From Crotalaria pallida (lineage: Eukaryota; Streptophyta; Magnoliopsida; Fabales; Fabaceae): a stretch of DNA of 64,000 nucleotides. The stretch lies in assembly GCA_037953625.1 (NCBI GenBank), contig CM075656.1:72187001-72251000 (forward strand). Direction: 5' to 3'. Below the pieces are notes generated by a model, which was not told the DNA's origin, did not search any database, and saw nothing but the letters and a program-made list of their open reading frames with translations. The translations under genes and the position numbers were made by a program. Shown here piece by piece: positions 35,818 through 46,280 of the stretch. How positions within the stretch are numbered: the first letter of the stretch is position 1; the number at the start of each line of letters is the position of its first letter.

Positions 35818-37969
35818 GTATTGCTGCTGATCATCACATAAACCAATTACTTCTGTAATCTGTTTAGTTGATCACTTTTCTTTTATTGCTGTTACTTATA
35901 TCTTCTATGATTGTGGATCTATTATTTACAGTGACACTATTAAAGTTGAATGTTGAGTTTGTTTCAGTTGAGAAGCTGCTTTATTTTAATTACATTTCAG
36001 ACTAATTGAAAACCAGTTTTACTTTGATGTTATGATTGAATCAATTGGCCTTTGGTTATTGATTTTGCCAAATAGTTTGGCAAGCCAATGTAATCATGTA
36101 CACATTAATTGCTCTATTGTTTTGTTTCTTTTATGGCACTAAAAGTTGATAAACATATTGAACTTGTGCTCTCCTAGCATGATCATGCTGCTTTTAGTTT
36201 TATCAGATTTGACTTTTAATCTGATCTAATGTTGTTTCCATGATCTGTAGGTGTTGATTTTAAGATCAAAACGTTCGCAGTTGGCGGGAAGAGATTAAAA
36301 CTAACAATCTGGGACACCGGTAATACATAGTCAAATTGTGTGCTTTGAGTTATTGAAACATGTGAATTGGATTTTAACAAATTGAATGAAATGCTTCTCT
36401 TAGAGTCTTTATGTTGAATCACTTGTCCATTGAATTGAAATAACATTATATTACATCTAATTGCAGCTGGACAAGAAAGGTTCAGGACTCTAACAAGTTC
36501 TTACTATAGAGGAGCGCAAGGAATCATTCTCGGTATGCTAAAATGATTTATGCAAATGTGATTATTGATTCTTATGATTTATGGAGAATTCGCGTTTGCA
36601 ACTAGCATTGTTGAACTCTGTTTTAACTCTATACTTCCACTGAACCGCATAACATGTTACTTAAGAGTGATGATGCCTGATAATTTAATATCAAAATTAA
36701 GCATCTGCAAGGAATACTAACATTGATATGAACCATCGTTTAAAACTGTTCCAGAATTTGCTTTTAGGATTTTCTATAAGATGGTTAATGTATTGAAGTG
36801 TTTATTGTTAGTTAGCATCTTTTAAATTTGCAGCTTTCTATTTATACAGTGCTTTGTTTTTTTCTTCCTTTTAGTTTATGATGTCACAAGGAGAGAGACC
36901 TTTACAAACTTATCAGAAGTGTGGTCTAAAGAATTGGAACTCTATTCAACTAATCAAGATTGCGTGAAGATGCTAGTTGGAAATAAAGTTGATAGAGTAA
37001 GTTCTGTGCTCTAGGATTGTGTTTGAATATGTGATCATAAGGAATGAATTTCTGGTTGTCTCTAAATCTTCTTCCAAAATGGTTGCAAAATAGATTAATG
37101 AAATAAAATTAGATATGTGGCTCTGATCTTATTTGCATTAACGTAACAATTCAAGTTTTGTCTTCCACATATCTCTCTTCTCAGTTTTTTCTTTCTATTC
37201 CATTTTTTCCTGTGATTTTTTTTTATAGAATTGATCTTTCTCAGTTTTCAGAGTTAATTAGTAGCAATAATCCAATGCTCCTATCATGAGCAAATTATGA
37301 CATCCTCATGATTTCATTTGAGCAACTTTCATTAAGTCCCTCAGGACTATCTTAGGAACCGATTAAAATTGATCATAGTCCTTGTCATGGTTGGTATATA
37401 TACACATGCATATGAATGTTCATGCAACTGTCTATGTTACTATCACCATGCTTAAGATTTCTTATGCAATCAAAGTTTGAAATCTAGACGACCAAATTTG
37501 TAGGGGCTCTATTCTTGATGTATTCTATTCCTAAATTTCTTAAATGGTTTATATTTCTGTATTATAGGATTCTGAAAGAGCTGTGAGCCGAGAAGAGGGT
37601 TTAGCTCTTGCCAAAGAGTTGGGGTGTTTGCTCTTTGAATGTAGTGCTAAAACTCGAGAAAATGTGGAACGTTGCTTTGAGGAACTTGCTCTAAAGGTAT
37701 AGTTTTAAAAAGCTTGCTTTGATGCTGTTTTTTCCATGTGCATAAGAATTAAGAAGACAACATTCCATGTCATTGAAAACATCCTCCTATTAGATTAATC
37801 ACTGTGTTACTTCTTTTCCTATTCAATCATGACAAATATGGGCACCGTTTCATAGATAATGGAAGCTCCTCGTCTTTTGGAAGAAGGATCAACGGCAGCA
37901 GTTAAAAGGAATGTTTTAAAGCAGAAACAGGAACCTCAAGCATCCCGAAATGGTGGTTGTTGCTCCTAA
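35626..37969 (+). CDS. RABC2A: RABC/Rab18-type small GTPase
   Basis: A membrane-traffic switch that cycles between GDP and GTP. Exons: 35626-35767, 36251-36319, 36467-36532, 36875-36996, 37568-37696 and 37856-37969. All introns are GT-AG, and the frame is 213 codons plus TAA. G motifs in order: P-loop GDSGVGKS (exon 1), switch I TIGVDFK (across intron 1), WDTAGQE (across intron 2), NKVD (exon 4) and ECSAK (exon 5). The C-terminus NGGCCS carries the double cysteine used for geranylgeranylation. Overall sequence and length (213 aa) fit plant RABC2, related to animal Rab18. The ATG at 35626 gives the standard short serine-rich N-terminus. It is tail-to-tail with the RABE gene, with about 1 kb between stop codons. 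Confidence 0.94.
35774..35818 (+). repeat. (ATT)n microsatellite in RABC intron 1
   Basis: A run of about 14 trinucleotides starts a few bases after the exon 1 donor. It is likely length-variable between individuals. Confidence 0.9.
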
Positions 37970-39007
37970 AAAAATGCTGCATTTTCTTGGTCAAATCTTG
38001 TATATGTAAGCTTCTTCCTTAGTTTCTTATTGTTTTCATTGCCTTTTGGTTGCTTATTTATTTGTTCTACTGCAATGGAGAAATTGGCAACAATGAAGCC
38101 TATTAGCTTGTGTAAATTTGTTTGCCTATGTGTGAGTGATGTATAATTTATGTGTTATTCCAATGTCCCAAGTCCATCATGATACTGCAACTGCATGCAT
38201 TTTAGTAACATGCACTACACTAAACTAATAAAACAATTTGGTTTATACGTTGTCCCGCAAAGTTTGCTACAATTGGTGTCATGATTTTAAATAAAATTAA
38301 AAATCAAAATCCATAGAGCAAGATTGTGACGCACTTTGTGGGACAGCTGATGTTGTCCCAACTCCCAAGTTTACTAGCATGTCCTACTTTTGGCGATTGC
38401 AACATGTGAAAGTACTAGTAAGTCTTGTACAATCTTGTATTCACAAACCTGTACAAACTATATCGGTGACTTTGCCAAAATTTAGGAGGCATGCCCCCAC
38501 TTAATTATCCCTTTTAAACTCATATATAATCTGTACAGGTTTGGGAATATAAGGATTAAGCAAATCAGCTAAAAAATGGATTGGACAAATATTATTACAA
38601 TTTTACACACAATTTTTTTGTCGGGATAAATAAAATAGTGACAGCTTATGTTGTGTTTTGTTGCAAAGCTAACGGTCGTAGTCCTGTATAAAAGGTGAAA
38701 GTTATGCTAGGCAATCAAAAACCCTGTCACATCTCAAATATAAGGTGCAAAGAATTGTATTTAAAGTTGATGCTGCTGACAAATATCCAACATTCTAATG
38801 TGTCTGACTAAACAAAACAAAACAAAACTATCTAAGCTTTTCTAAACATCTGTCTAGCTAATCAAATCTTTCATAGCCTTGGAAAAGCTTTCCTCAGCCT
38901 TAAAATTACAAGATCAGTATATCAAACTGCTAGTTTGTCTTTGGAAACTGTGATCAACATCATATAATTATGCGGACACATGATGTATTCTCAGTACCTG
39001 CGAGAAC
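37970..39007. other. Shared 3' intergenic region of the RABC and RABE genes
   Basis: It contains both 3' UTRs. A short inverted pair, GTCCCGCAAAGT (38251) against ACTTTGTGGGAC (to 38344), may be a small MITE of about 94 bp. No gene is seen. Confidence 0.5.
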
Positions 39008-41341
39008 TCAAGAGCTGCAGCATGCTGGTTTCTGCAGCTTAGCTGTTGAGGCAGTTGCGCCTTGTTTACTGATCTCGACGGCTTGCGGCTACATGATACA
39101 TTAAAAAAGTCAAAAGTAGTCTAGAGAATCAATCAACTACGTAAACAAGAAGAAGCAGGAAGGCGAAAACATACCTCAGGTTTTGGATCACCTTCTGCGA
39201 GCCTATGCTTTATGTCTCTTGCTATTGAAAAGAAGACCTGTTCTACGTTTAAATTTGTTTTGGCGCTCTGCTCAGAAAAGTTTCGATCATAAAAGTGCCC
39301 AAAAAAAAAATCACTCTCCAAAGAATTTGATGCCATATACTAACCGTCTCAAAAAATTTGATACCATATTCATCAGCCAAAGCCTGGCCACTTGATTTTG
39401 GGACAGCCTTCAAGAAAATAAAAATCAGTTGAGATATATCTGAAAAACAAGTAATGCTTCTAAAAAAGTTTCTATCATTACCCTTTTGCCATCATCCAGG
39501 TCAGCTTTGTTACCAACCAATATTTTGTTAACATTATCAGATGCATGCTGCTCAATGTTCCTGATCCAGTTTCTGATGTCTGCAGCAATATTAAACTATA
39601 ATCGTGAATATGTAACTTAACTTGTTGTTTATTGATACGGTAAACCGCTATAATCTTGAAAAAGAAGCTAAAAGAAGAGAGTGAGATAGTGCATTACTGT
39701 TAAAAGATAATTCATCTGTTACATCATAGACCAGCAATATACCCATGGCTCCCCTGTAATAAGCTATATGAAACAATAAAAGAATAACAATCAATGACAA
39801 TACACACAGTAACAAATAAGAAGAAAATCCAAACAAGTATATTACATCTTTTCTCCCAGCATTGTTTATCTGTTGTCAGGTGAGCATGATAAGAAACGCA
39901 TAGCAATAGTTCCTTAATTAGACAAAGAGGCAAGATTACGGATGGAGTAATGATCCTTGGAACGAAATCATTTTCAACCTTACTCACCAATGCATGACAC
40001 AGTTCAACATTCCATCGTATACAGTCTTTTACATTCTCTTACCACCATGTATAGTCATAACGTTCGCACGATTGGTAAAACAGTTATTCGTAAATTTTCA
40101 CATGGTAAAGCTGCAAACTAGATAGCATCGCTCTTACATATGTTCTTGATACGTGTAAAATTAGCATGAAAAGGGGTGTTAGGGGTTAAGTTTTTTACTG
40201 ATATGAATCCCTATTTAATTTTGATTCAAGCACAAATCAATTCGTTACACCCTTCTGATGTAGAATAACACTTGAGAGTTTAGTAGACATCATTCAGGTA
40301 AAATTCATCAGAAATGACCACAAAAAAAAAAAAAAAAATGTACCAGTTGTTATTGTTCGAAAACGTTCTTGGCCAGCAGTATCCCATATTTGTAGTTTCA
40401 TGCGTTTCCCATCAACCTCGACTGTCTTAATCTTAAAGTCAATCCTGAAAGAGTTAAATGTATATCAGGATTCCAGCGAATGTTTTTTTATTTTTCAAAC
40501 TTATTGTGCTTCATTATTGTAAATGTAATTGCCAAACCATATAATGCCTTGATACTGATACTCAATTGCCTGAAATATTCACATAATAATTCATGACAAA
40601 TGACTTCCAAGGACTTATTATATCCGTACCCGATAGTGGTGATGAAACTTGTAGTAAAAGAATCATCCGTAAAACGTAACAGCAAGCAACTCTTTCCTAC
40701 CCCTGCATATATTTAGTTAAAGCAGTGTTAGGACAACAACAACAAAATTAACAAACTCCATATGGAATTGAACAGAATAAATTTACTTATCATATCAAAA
40801 GTAGTGGTATTTGCTCATATAGTTCAAAATGATTAGAAAATAAATCGAATTCTGAAACACTATAAATCCAAGCAAATGCGGAAAAAAAGAGGGCTGAAAC
40901 CGCAATTGCAGTTTCGAACTCGATTTTAGAACTTAGGATAACAATCCTCTCATCTTAAATCTATATTGAACTTTCACCAATAACAAAATCTATATTGAAC
41001 TGAAAAAAATTGAAGCTATCAGAGAACATACAACAAATGATATGTTTGGATTATAGATTCATAGTATAATTTGACTTAACATACACAAAATCTTTTTTTT
41101 TTAAACTTCCAACTCAAATTACTTACGTGATTAGAATATGTCAAAACAGGTTGTAACAAGGCAAACATATTCTTGTACTTAATAATAATAATACAGTTTT
41201 GCTTCATTAAAAAAATCAGAAAGCAGAATATGGACTGAGAAAAAAAGGAGAATAGAAGAAAGACTTGCCACTATCACCGATGAGAAGAAGCTTAAGAAGG
41301 TAATCATAGTCAGCACGAGGTCTTGAAGGTGGAAGAGCCAT
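39008..41341 (-). CDS. RABE1: RABE/Rab8-type small GTPase
   Basis: Acts in late secretory traffic to the plasma membrane in plants (family knowledge). Exons on the minus strand: 41341-41269, 40702-40630, 40444-40344, 39763-39698, 39579-39482, 39407-39345, 39267-39175 and 39088-39008. They sum to 215 codons plus TGA with every junction in frame. Motifs: P-loop GDSGVGKS (split by intron 1), TTIGIDFK, WDTAGQE, NKAD and ETSAK. The tail KPACCSS has the prenylation cysteines. The N-terminus ADYDYLLKLLLIGDSG and the stretch YYRGAMGILLVYDVTDE are typical of Rab8/RABE. Intron 1 appears to use a GC donor (GTG then GCAAGT). All other introns are GT-AG. No break is seen. Confidence 0.94.
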
Positions 41342-41914
41342 TCCTAATATCTGAATTGACCCTTCAATGATGAGACACACAGAAAGACAGAGTCACAACA
41401 AGAACATATACAGTATTTATACTATGATCAAAACAAAACTCAAATAAGTACCACAGTACTAAGCAAACAACACAATGCAACAACATTCACACACAGTTTT
41501 GCATAAAACAAGAATGAATGAATGTGTGACAGACTGTGTTGTGCTGTGTTGCAAACGGTTGGATAACTTATTTGATGTTTTATTTGTACTCCCTTCCTTC
41601 ATTAGTTGTATTTTGTTGTTTCGTATGCGCATTAATTTGGAATGATTACGTGACTTAATAAATTTGGTACATTTTGATTAAAATACTTCCTCTAATGCTC
41701 TCTCGGGTTTTATTTATAAGTCATATTTTAGAAGAATTTTTTTATTCATTTTGTATTTTTTAGAAATCATTTATTATTTTTTTATTTGTCATTTGTTCAC
41801 CAATGTGAAATAATATATTATAAAATTGTTAATGCAAGTTAATATAGTAAAATTGTAATATTAAAATATTTACTTAAAGTTCAAGAAATGTAGCTATTAT
41901 AATTAATCTATATA
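41342..41914. other. Upstream region of the RABE gene
   Basis: The right flank of the start codon should contain the leader and promoter. A partial MITE-like CTCCCTTCCTTCATTAG lies near 41590. No gene is seen. Confidence 0.4.
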
Positions 41915-42218
41915 CTCCCTCATGTCCCTATTATAAGAAAAAATAACCAAAATCACACATAATAAGAAAGTTAGTTTTGATCAAAAAAAAAAAAAAAGAA
42001 AGTTAGTTGAATGTATTTAATTTTCTCGAAATCATAAAAAAATATTGTTACTTTAGGAAAGTTGCATTAGGAATGAAACAAAAATTAAATGAGATCACTA
42101 TTTTATAGAAACATTTTAGGAATGATTGTATTGAGAATAAAAAGTTAGTTAACTTTTTCTTATATTTAGAGAAAAAAAAAGTATGTATGAATTTTCTTAT
42201 ATTAGAGACCGGAGGGAG
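41915..42218. mobile_element. Stowaway-like MITE
   Basis: The ends are CTCCCTCATGTCCCTATTAT and the approximate inverse ATATTAGAGACCGGAGGGAG, flanked by TA. The interior is AT-rich and non-coding. Confidence 0.8.
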
Positions 42219-42266
42219 TATATTATAATTAAATATGATCAATAAATAGAATTAGATAGAATAATA

Positions 42267-42824
42267 CTCCCTCTGGTCACCATTTGACCAATTTCACTCT
42301 CTTTAAAAAAAGTAGGTAAGTTAGTTATTTGTATTGAAATTGTAAATTTTAAGTATATATTTACCAATCTATCCTTTTGATCTTCTAGTCATTAATTAAT
42401 GTTTCTTTTCCCCATAAACATAATAGAGTATACTCCCTCTGTCCCTTATTGTAGGGCACCATTTTGATAGAGTTGGTGTCCCTTTTTATAAGTCGTTTTA
42501 GAATATCTAGGCAATATTAATATGTTTATTCCAAATACACCTCTCATAATTACATAGGGTTGATAGAGTAATAATTACAATAAAGAGATAAATGAATAGA
42601 GTTGTAAAGTTTTAAATATGGGTAACTTTGGAATGCAACATATTTTTTGATAAATTTGAGAGTAATAATTACTTTTCTTAATCTGCGTGAATCAGATAAA
42701 AATGACTTATATTAAGGGACAGAGGGATTATTAAATAGGGTTAGTTTTGTAAAATTTTAAAAGAAATGCTTATATTTAGGACAAATTTTTTTGGTCAAAT
42801 GGTGTATATTAGGGACCGAGGGTG
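42267..42824. mobile_element. Stowaway-like MITE (outer of a nested pair)
   Basis: The left end is CTCCCTCTGGTCACCATTTG with ACCAA. The right end is the inverse, TTGGTCAAATGGTGTATATT with AGGGACCGAGGG. TA lies on each side. A second element with its own TIRs sits inside. Confidence 0.7.
42433..42728. mobile_element. Stowaway-like MITE (inner of a nested pair)
   Basis: The ends CTCCCTCTGTCCCTTATTGT and the inverse ATATTAAGGGACAGAGGGA are flanked by TA. It lies wholly within the element at 42267-42824. Confidence 0.75.
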
Positions 42825-42977
42825 TAAAAGAGAAATGAATAATAAATTTGTAAAATCAAAGTTAAAAGAGAAAGGTGGTGAGACAAAGAATGTAGTTGGA
42901 AAAGAAATAACAAAGTTTCTAAAACAAGAAAACATCTTTATACACATGAAAAAGGCTAGAACAACCAAACACGAGTA

Positions 42978-43050
42978 CTCCTTTCGGTCTTTATTATGAG
43001 CTCATTTTCTCTCTTATAAAAAAGGGGCTTATAATAAGGATCGGAGTGAG
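42978..43050. mobile_element. Very short Stowaway-like MITE (73 bp)
   Basis: A near-complete hairpin: CTCCTTTCGGTCTTTATTAT and GAGC are mirrored by GCTTATAATAAGGATCGGAG and TGAG. TA lies on each side. It has the same 73-bp length and layout as the element at 34684-34756. Confidence 0.85.
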
Positions 43051-43052
43051 TA

Positions 43053-44131
43053 ATAAATAAAGGTTTTACGCTAATAAGTGTTTTAAAGATATTTGTTAAG
43101 TTTATTCAAGATGAAAAAATAATCACAAGTCCACAATAATTTTTTTTTCGAAAACTTTAAAAAATACATTTTTCAATAATTTTGTTCTACAATTAATTTT
43201 TTTTAATAAGTGCTCTGAGAGCATTTGTTAGCATTACTATTCTTCTTGTCTTTAATGATATATAGTTCTTTTGGGACTTACGGAAAATTACTTAATATTG
43301 TTAGTAATATAAAATTAACATTTTATATATTTTTTAAATTTAAAAAGTATACAAAACTCTAATTAAGTAACTTTAAAAAACTTAATTATTATTGAAAAAT
43401 ATACTTTTGGTATTGAAATTTTAAAAAATAAAAAATAATGAATAAAAATATTTAAAAAGTAAAGTAATTGAAATAAAAAATTATTGTTAAAGGCAAAAAA
43501 AGAAAATGTTGAAAAAGAATTTGCATTTTGGACCAGAAAGACGACTAGACGAGCATTTACTTAGATAGTACATGCATAGTCCCACACACGTGCCCCTTTG
43601 TCCTCATTTTTTACTATGTTTTTTCCTTGTATTCTTGTGCTGACCATTGCCTCTGTTGCTGTTGCCACCGTCCAATAGACAGCTGTTAACATTATTTTTA
43701 AAGTAATGAAATTACGTAACAAGTGTCTTAGATACTTGTTAAGGTTTTTAGTATTGGAAAAACAATCATAGGTGCACATTTTTTCAGGTGTCGAAAATAC
43801 AAAAAATCACATTTTTTCATAAGTTTTTATTCTTTTTGGCTTTTTAACAAGTGCACTAAGGACATTTTAGTGCACTTGTTAGCATTTGCTATGAAATTAT
43901 TTTTATTATTTCTCCTGTTTCATGACATAAGCCTATTTTAAAACTTTTCTTTTCTCCATTTATAAATTTATTTTCTACTAATTTTTAAAAATATCAATTG
44001 CTTTATTTTCACAAAAATCTCTATTTTAATCAATATCTTACAAAATCTTAATAAAAATTATAAAAAAGACATATTCCAAATATCATCAATTTCTATATTC
44101 TTACTAACAATATTAATTAGTAATATTTTTA
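43053..44131. other. AT-rich intergenic DNA
   Basis: No gene is seen. There are repeated AT-rich words (ACAAGTG...TTAGCA) near 43200 and 43850, with no clear element boundaries. Confidence 0.35.
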
Positions 44132-44390
44132 AGAGTGAAATACTACTTTGGTCCCTCATGTTTTTTAGATGAGACACTTTAGTCCCTCAAAATGTGGAAA
44201 TTCACTTTTAATCCCTGAAGATTTTTTTATGAGACACTTAAGTCCGCAGTTGAGGTAGTTGCCGAAGTGGATGAAGGGACTTAAGTGTCCCATAAAAAAA
44301 TCTTCAGGGAATAAAAGTGAATTTCCATATTTTGAGGGACTAAAGTGTCCCATCTAAAAAACATGAGGGATCAAAGTGATACTTTACTCT
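44132..44390. mobile_element. Foldback MITE with long arms
   Basis: Two arms of roughly 120 bp are nearly perfect inverse copies. The left includes TTTAGTCCCTCAAAATGTGG and the right CCATATTTTGAGGGACTAAA. The central loop is only about 20-40 bp. Words such as GGTCCCTCATG recur at the ends. It is non-coding. Confidence 0.9.
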
Positions 44391-45187
44391 ATTTTTAATT
44401 CCATAAATTTCTTAAAAAAAAATTATATCAAGTAGACGAGGAAGTATTATATTTTTGTTTTGTGTATGTTTGGATAGGAAAAGCTAGAACCAACCGAGTT
44501 CCGAGTCAATCCGCTAATATTACCTAAAAACCTTACTCGATCTAATTAAAAAGGTGGTCGGCTACCGAGTTTAACTAAATGATTTTTTGCCCGAATGAAC
44601 TGGCCCAGCCCAATCATGGCTCAGCTCAAACCTGATCGGGTAGTTCGAATTTCCATCTCTACGGTGGACCAATAGAGAGGTAGTGTGTTTGTTTTTAGAC
44701 TCATGATACTTAATCCTATAAAGTATGAAATTCTAATTTCGAGGCTTAAGGATAGAACTTGAGTTTCTATATTTTTAGTTATAATCTAATTCCATAAAAT
44801 TGAGTTTGGAATTGTAATTCTAATTCCAAGTGCACAACCAAACACCAAAATTCCAATTCCAAATCCTAATTTTAATTCCAACCCCCAATTCTATGTATAA
44901 TTCCACGTGACAAATGAACCCTAATTATTAATAATATATTAACACATCAACAATAATACTTAACACTGTCTACATCTCTGTTGTTTTAAGCTATATCCCC
45001 GTCTCAAATTTCCAATTTATAATATGCTATTGTATCATATTTTTTATCTTTCTTTCACATCATGTATAGTGAGAAATTGTTTCACTTTACAATAGTTCAT
45101 TTTCTTATGTTATAAGAGTATGTTAGAAATTTTTTTAAAAGAATTGTGAAGTAGAGTACAGTGGCAACTATAATTTTTTATAAAAAC
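44391..45187. other. Intergenic DNA
   Basis: No gene is seen. A somewhat GC-richer stretch (44480-44670) looks like old transposon sequence but could not be named. Confidence 0.35.
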
Positions 45188-46280
45188 AAGGTTGAAATTT
45201 TTTGAATTGGTTATGTTAGATTTATGAGTAACAAGTAAAGGTATGCGTATATAGATTAGATGACAATTTTGACTATCGGATCAATTTCAGATTAGCTCAT
45301 AATCATGCTGAGTCAAAAAGATCCAGATGAAATTTAGACTAAAAATCTTTTACTTTTCTAGGTGATATAATCAGATTAGCCGTAAGTCAGGTAAATTTGA
45401 GGTTTATTAAAGCGGGTAAAAAAAACCAATATCTATCTTATTCTGAATGAATTTTATTTAAAACGCAAGAATATAACGACGACATGATCAGCATCTCCAA
45501 GTCTTCAACTTCAACTACACCAACGTATTCGAACACATATTGAATTTTCAGTACACTTAGGAGAACTCATGAGCTACAACATGCTCGTGTCTGTCGCATA
45601 GATGCTTGAGGCAATTAAGCATTTTATTATTGGTCATTGTTTAAATTCATTTTTAATTAGATATATATAATATTATTCCACACTATCTACTAAATCTAAC
45701 CTATTCTCAGAATTTCTAAAATCATTAACTATACTTAGAATTCCAATTTTTCAAAAATATTTTTTAAGCTTATTTTTTATTATTGGAATTTTATTTTTAT
45801 TCAAGAATTTATAATATTACATTACATTTAATATTCCATCGCATCGCAACTCAAAAATATACTAGTAAATTGATTGATTACAATAGCGAGCTTTTAAGGA
45901 TAAACTTCAATGAGAGATTTGAAACCACATATGGGGCTAATACTGTAGTTGTTAAATCCTGCACCATAGATGAGTTTCTCCCACTCTTTCTTTTCTCTTT
46001 CTTTTCCATTGAACACAGCTAGCATAACCAAGTCTAATTCCAGCTTTAACTCGGTCAATTTGGGATCATCATTTGCTTCGTCAATCACTATATCTATGAT
46101 AATCACCTTTCCATCTTTTCCTTTGTTGGAAATAGCTTCTTTGCATTTCTTCAATATCCTCAAACATTGTTCATCATTCCAATTATGCAAAATCCACTGA
46201 AAATTAAAATAATAATTAATTAATTATATGCATAATTGAACTTTTTTTTTTTGGGAATAATATGTTGTATGAGGCATTGT
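45188..46280. repeat. Segmental duplication, copy A
   Basis: It matches 57717 to about 58210 and then 63394-64000 in the same order and orientation. It includes the 3' flank and exon 2 of the O-methyltransferase gene and the start of its intron. Identity is high by eye, with small indels. Confidence 0.85.
45536..45625 (-). pseudogene. Remnant of a RABE terminal exon
   Basis: The plus-strand segment GGAGAACTCATGAGCTACAA, then CATGCTCGTGTCTG and GATGCTTGAGGCA, aligns with the end of the RABE gene at about 38985-39065 (CGAGAACTCAAGAGCTGCAG, then CATGCTGGTTTCTG and GCTGTTGAGGCA). It is in the same orientation as that gene. It covers the final codons and 3' flank only, with altered stop and cysteine codons. 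Confidence 0.5.

Noticed and set aside
35626..35841. Single 71-codon frame ending in poly-leucine/isoleucine
   Set aside because: After codon 47 it reads through the exon 1 donor into an (ATT)n microsatellite. Only the first 142 nt are exon.
38251..38344. Short inverted pair between the RABC and RABE genes as a terminator
   Set aside because: Plant RNA polymerase II genes do not use hairpin terminators. The pair is at best a small MITE and has no confirmed target duplication.
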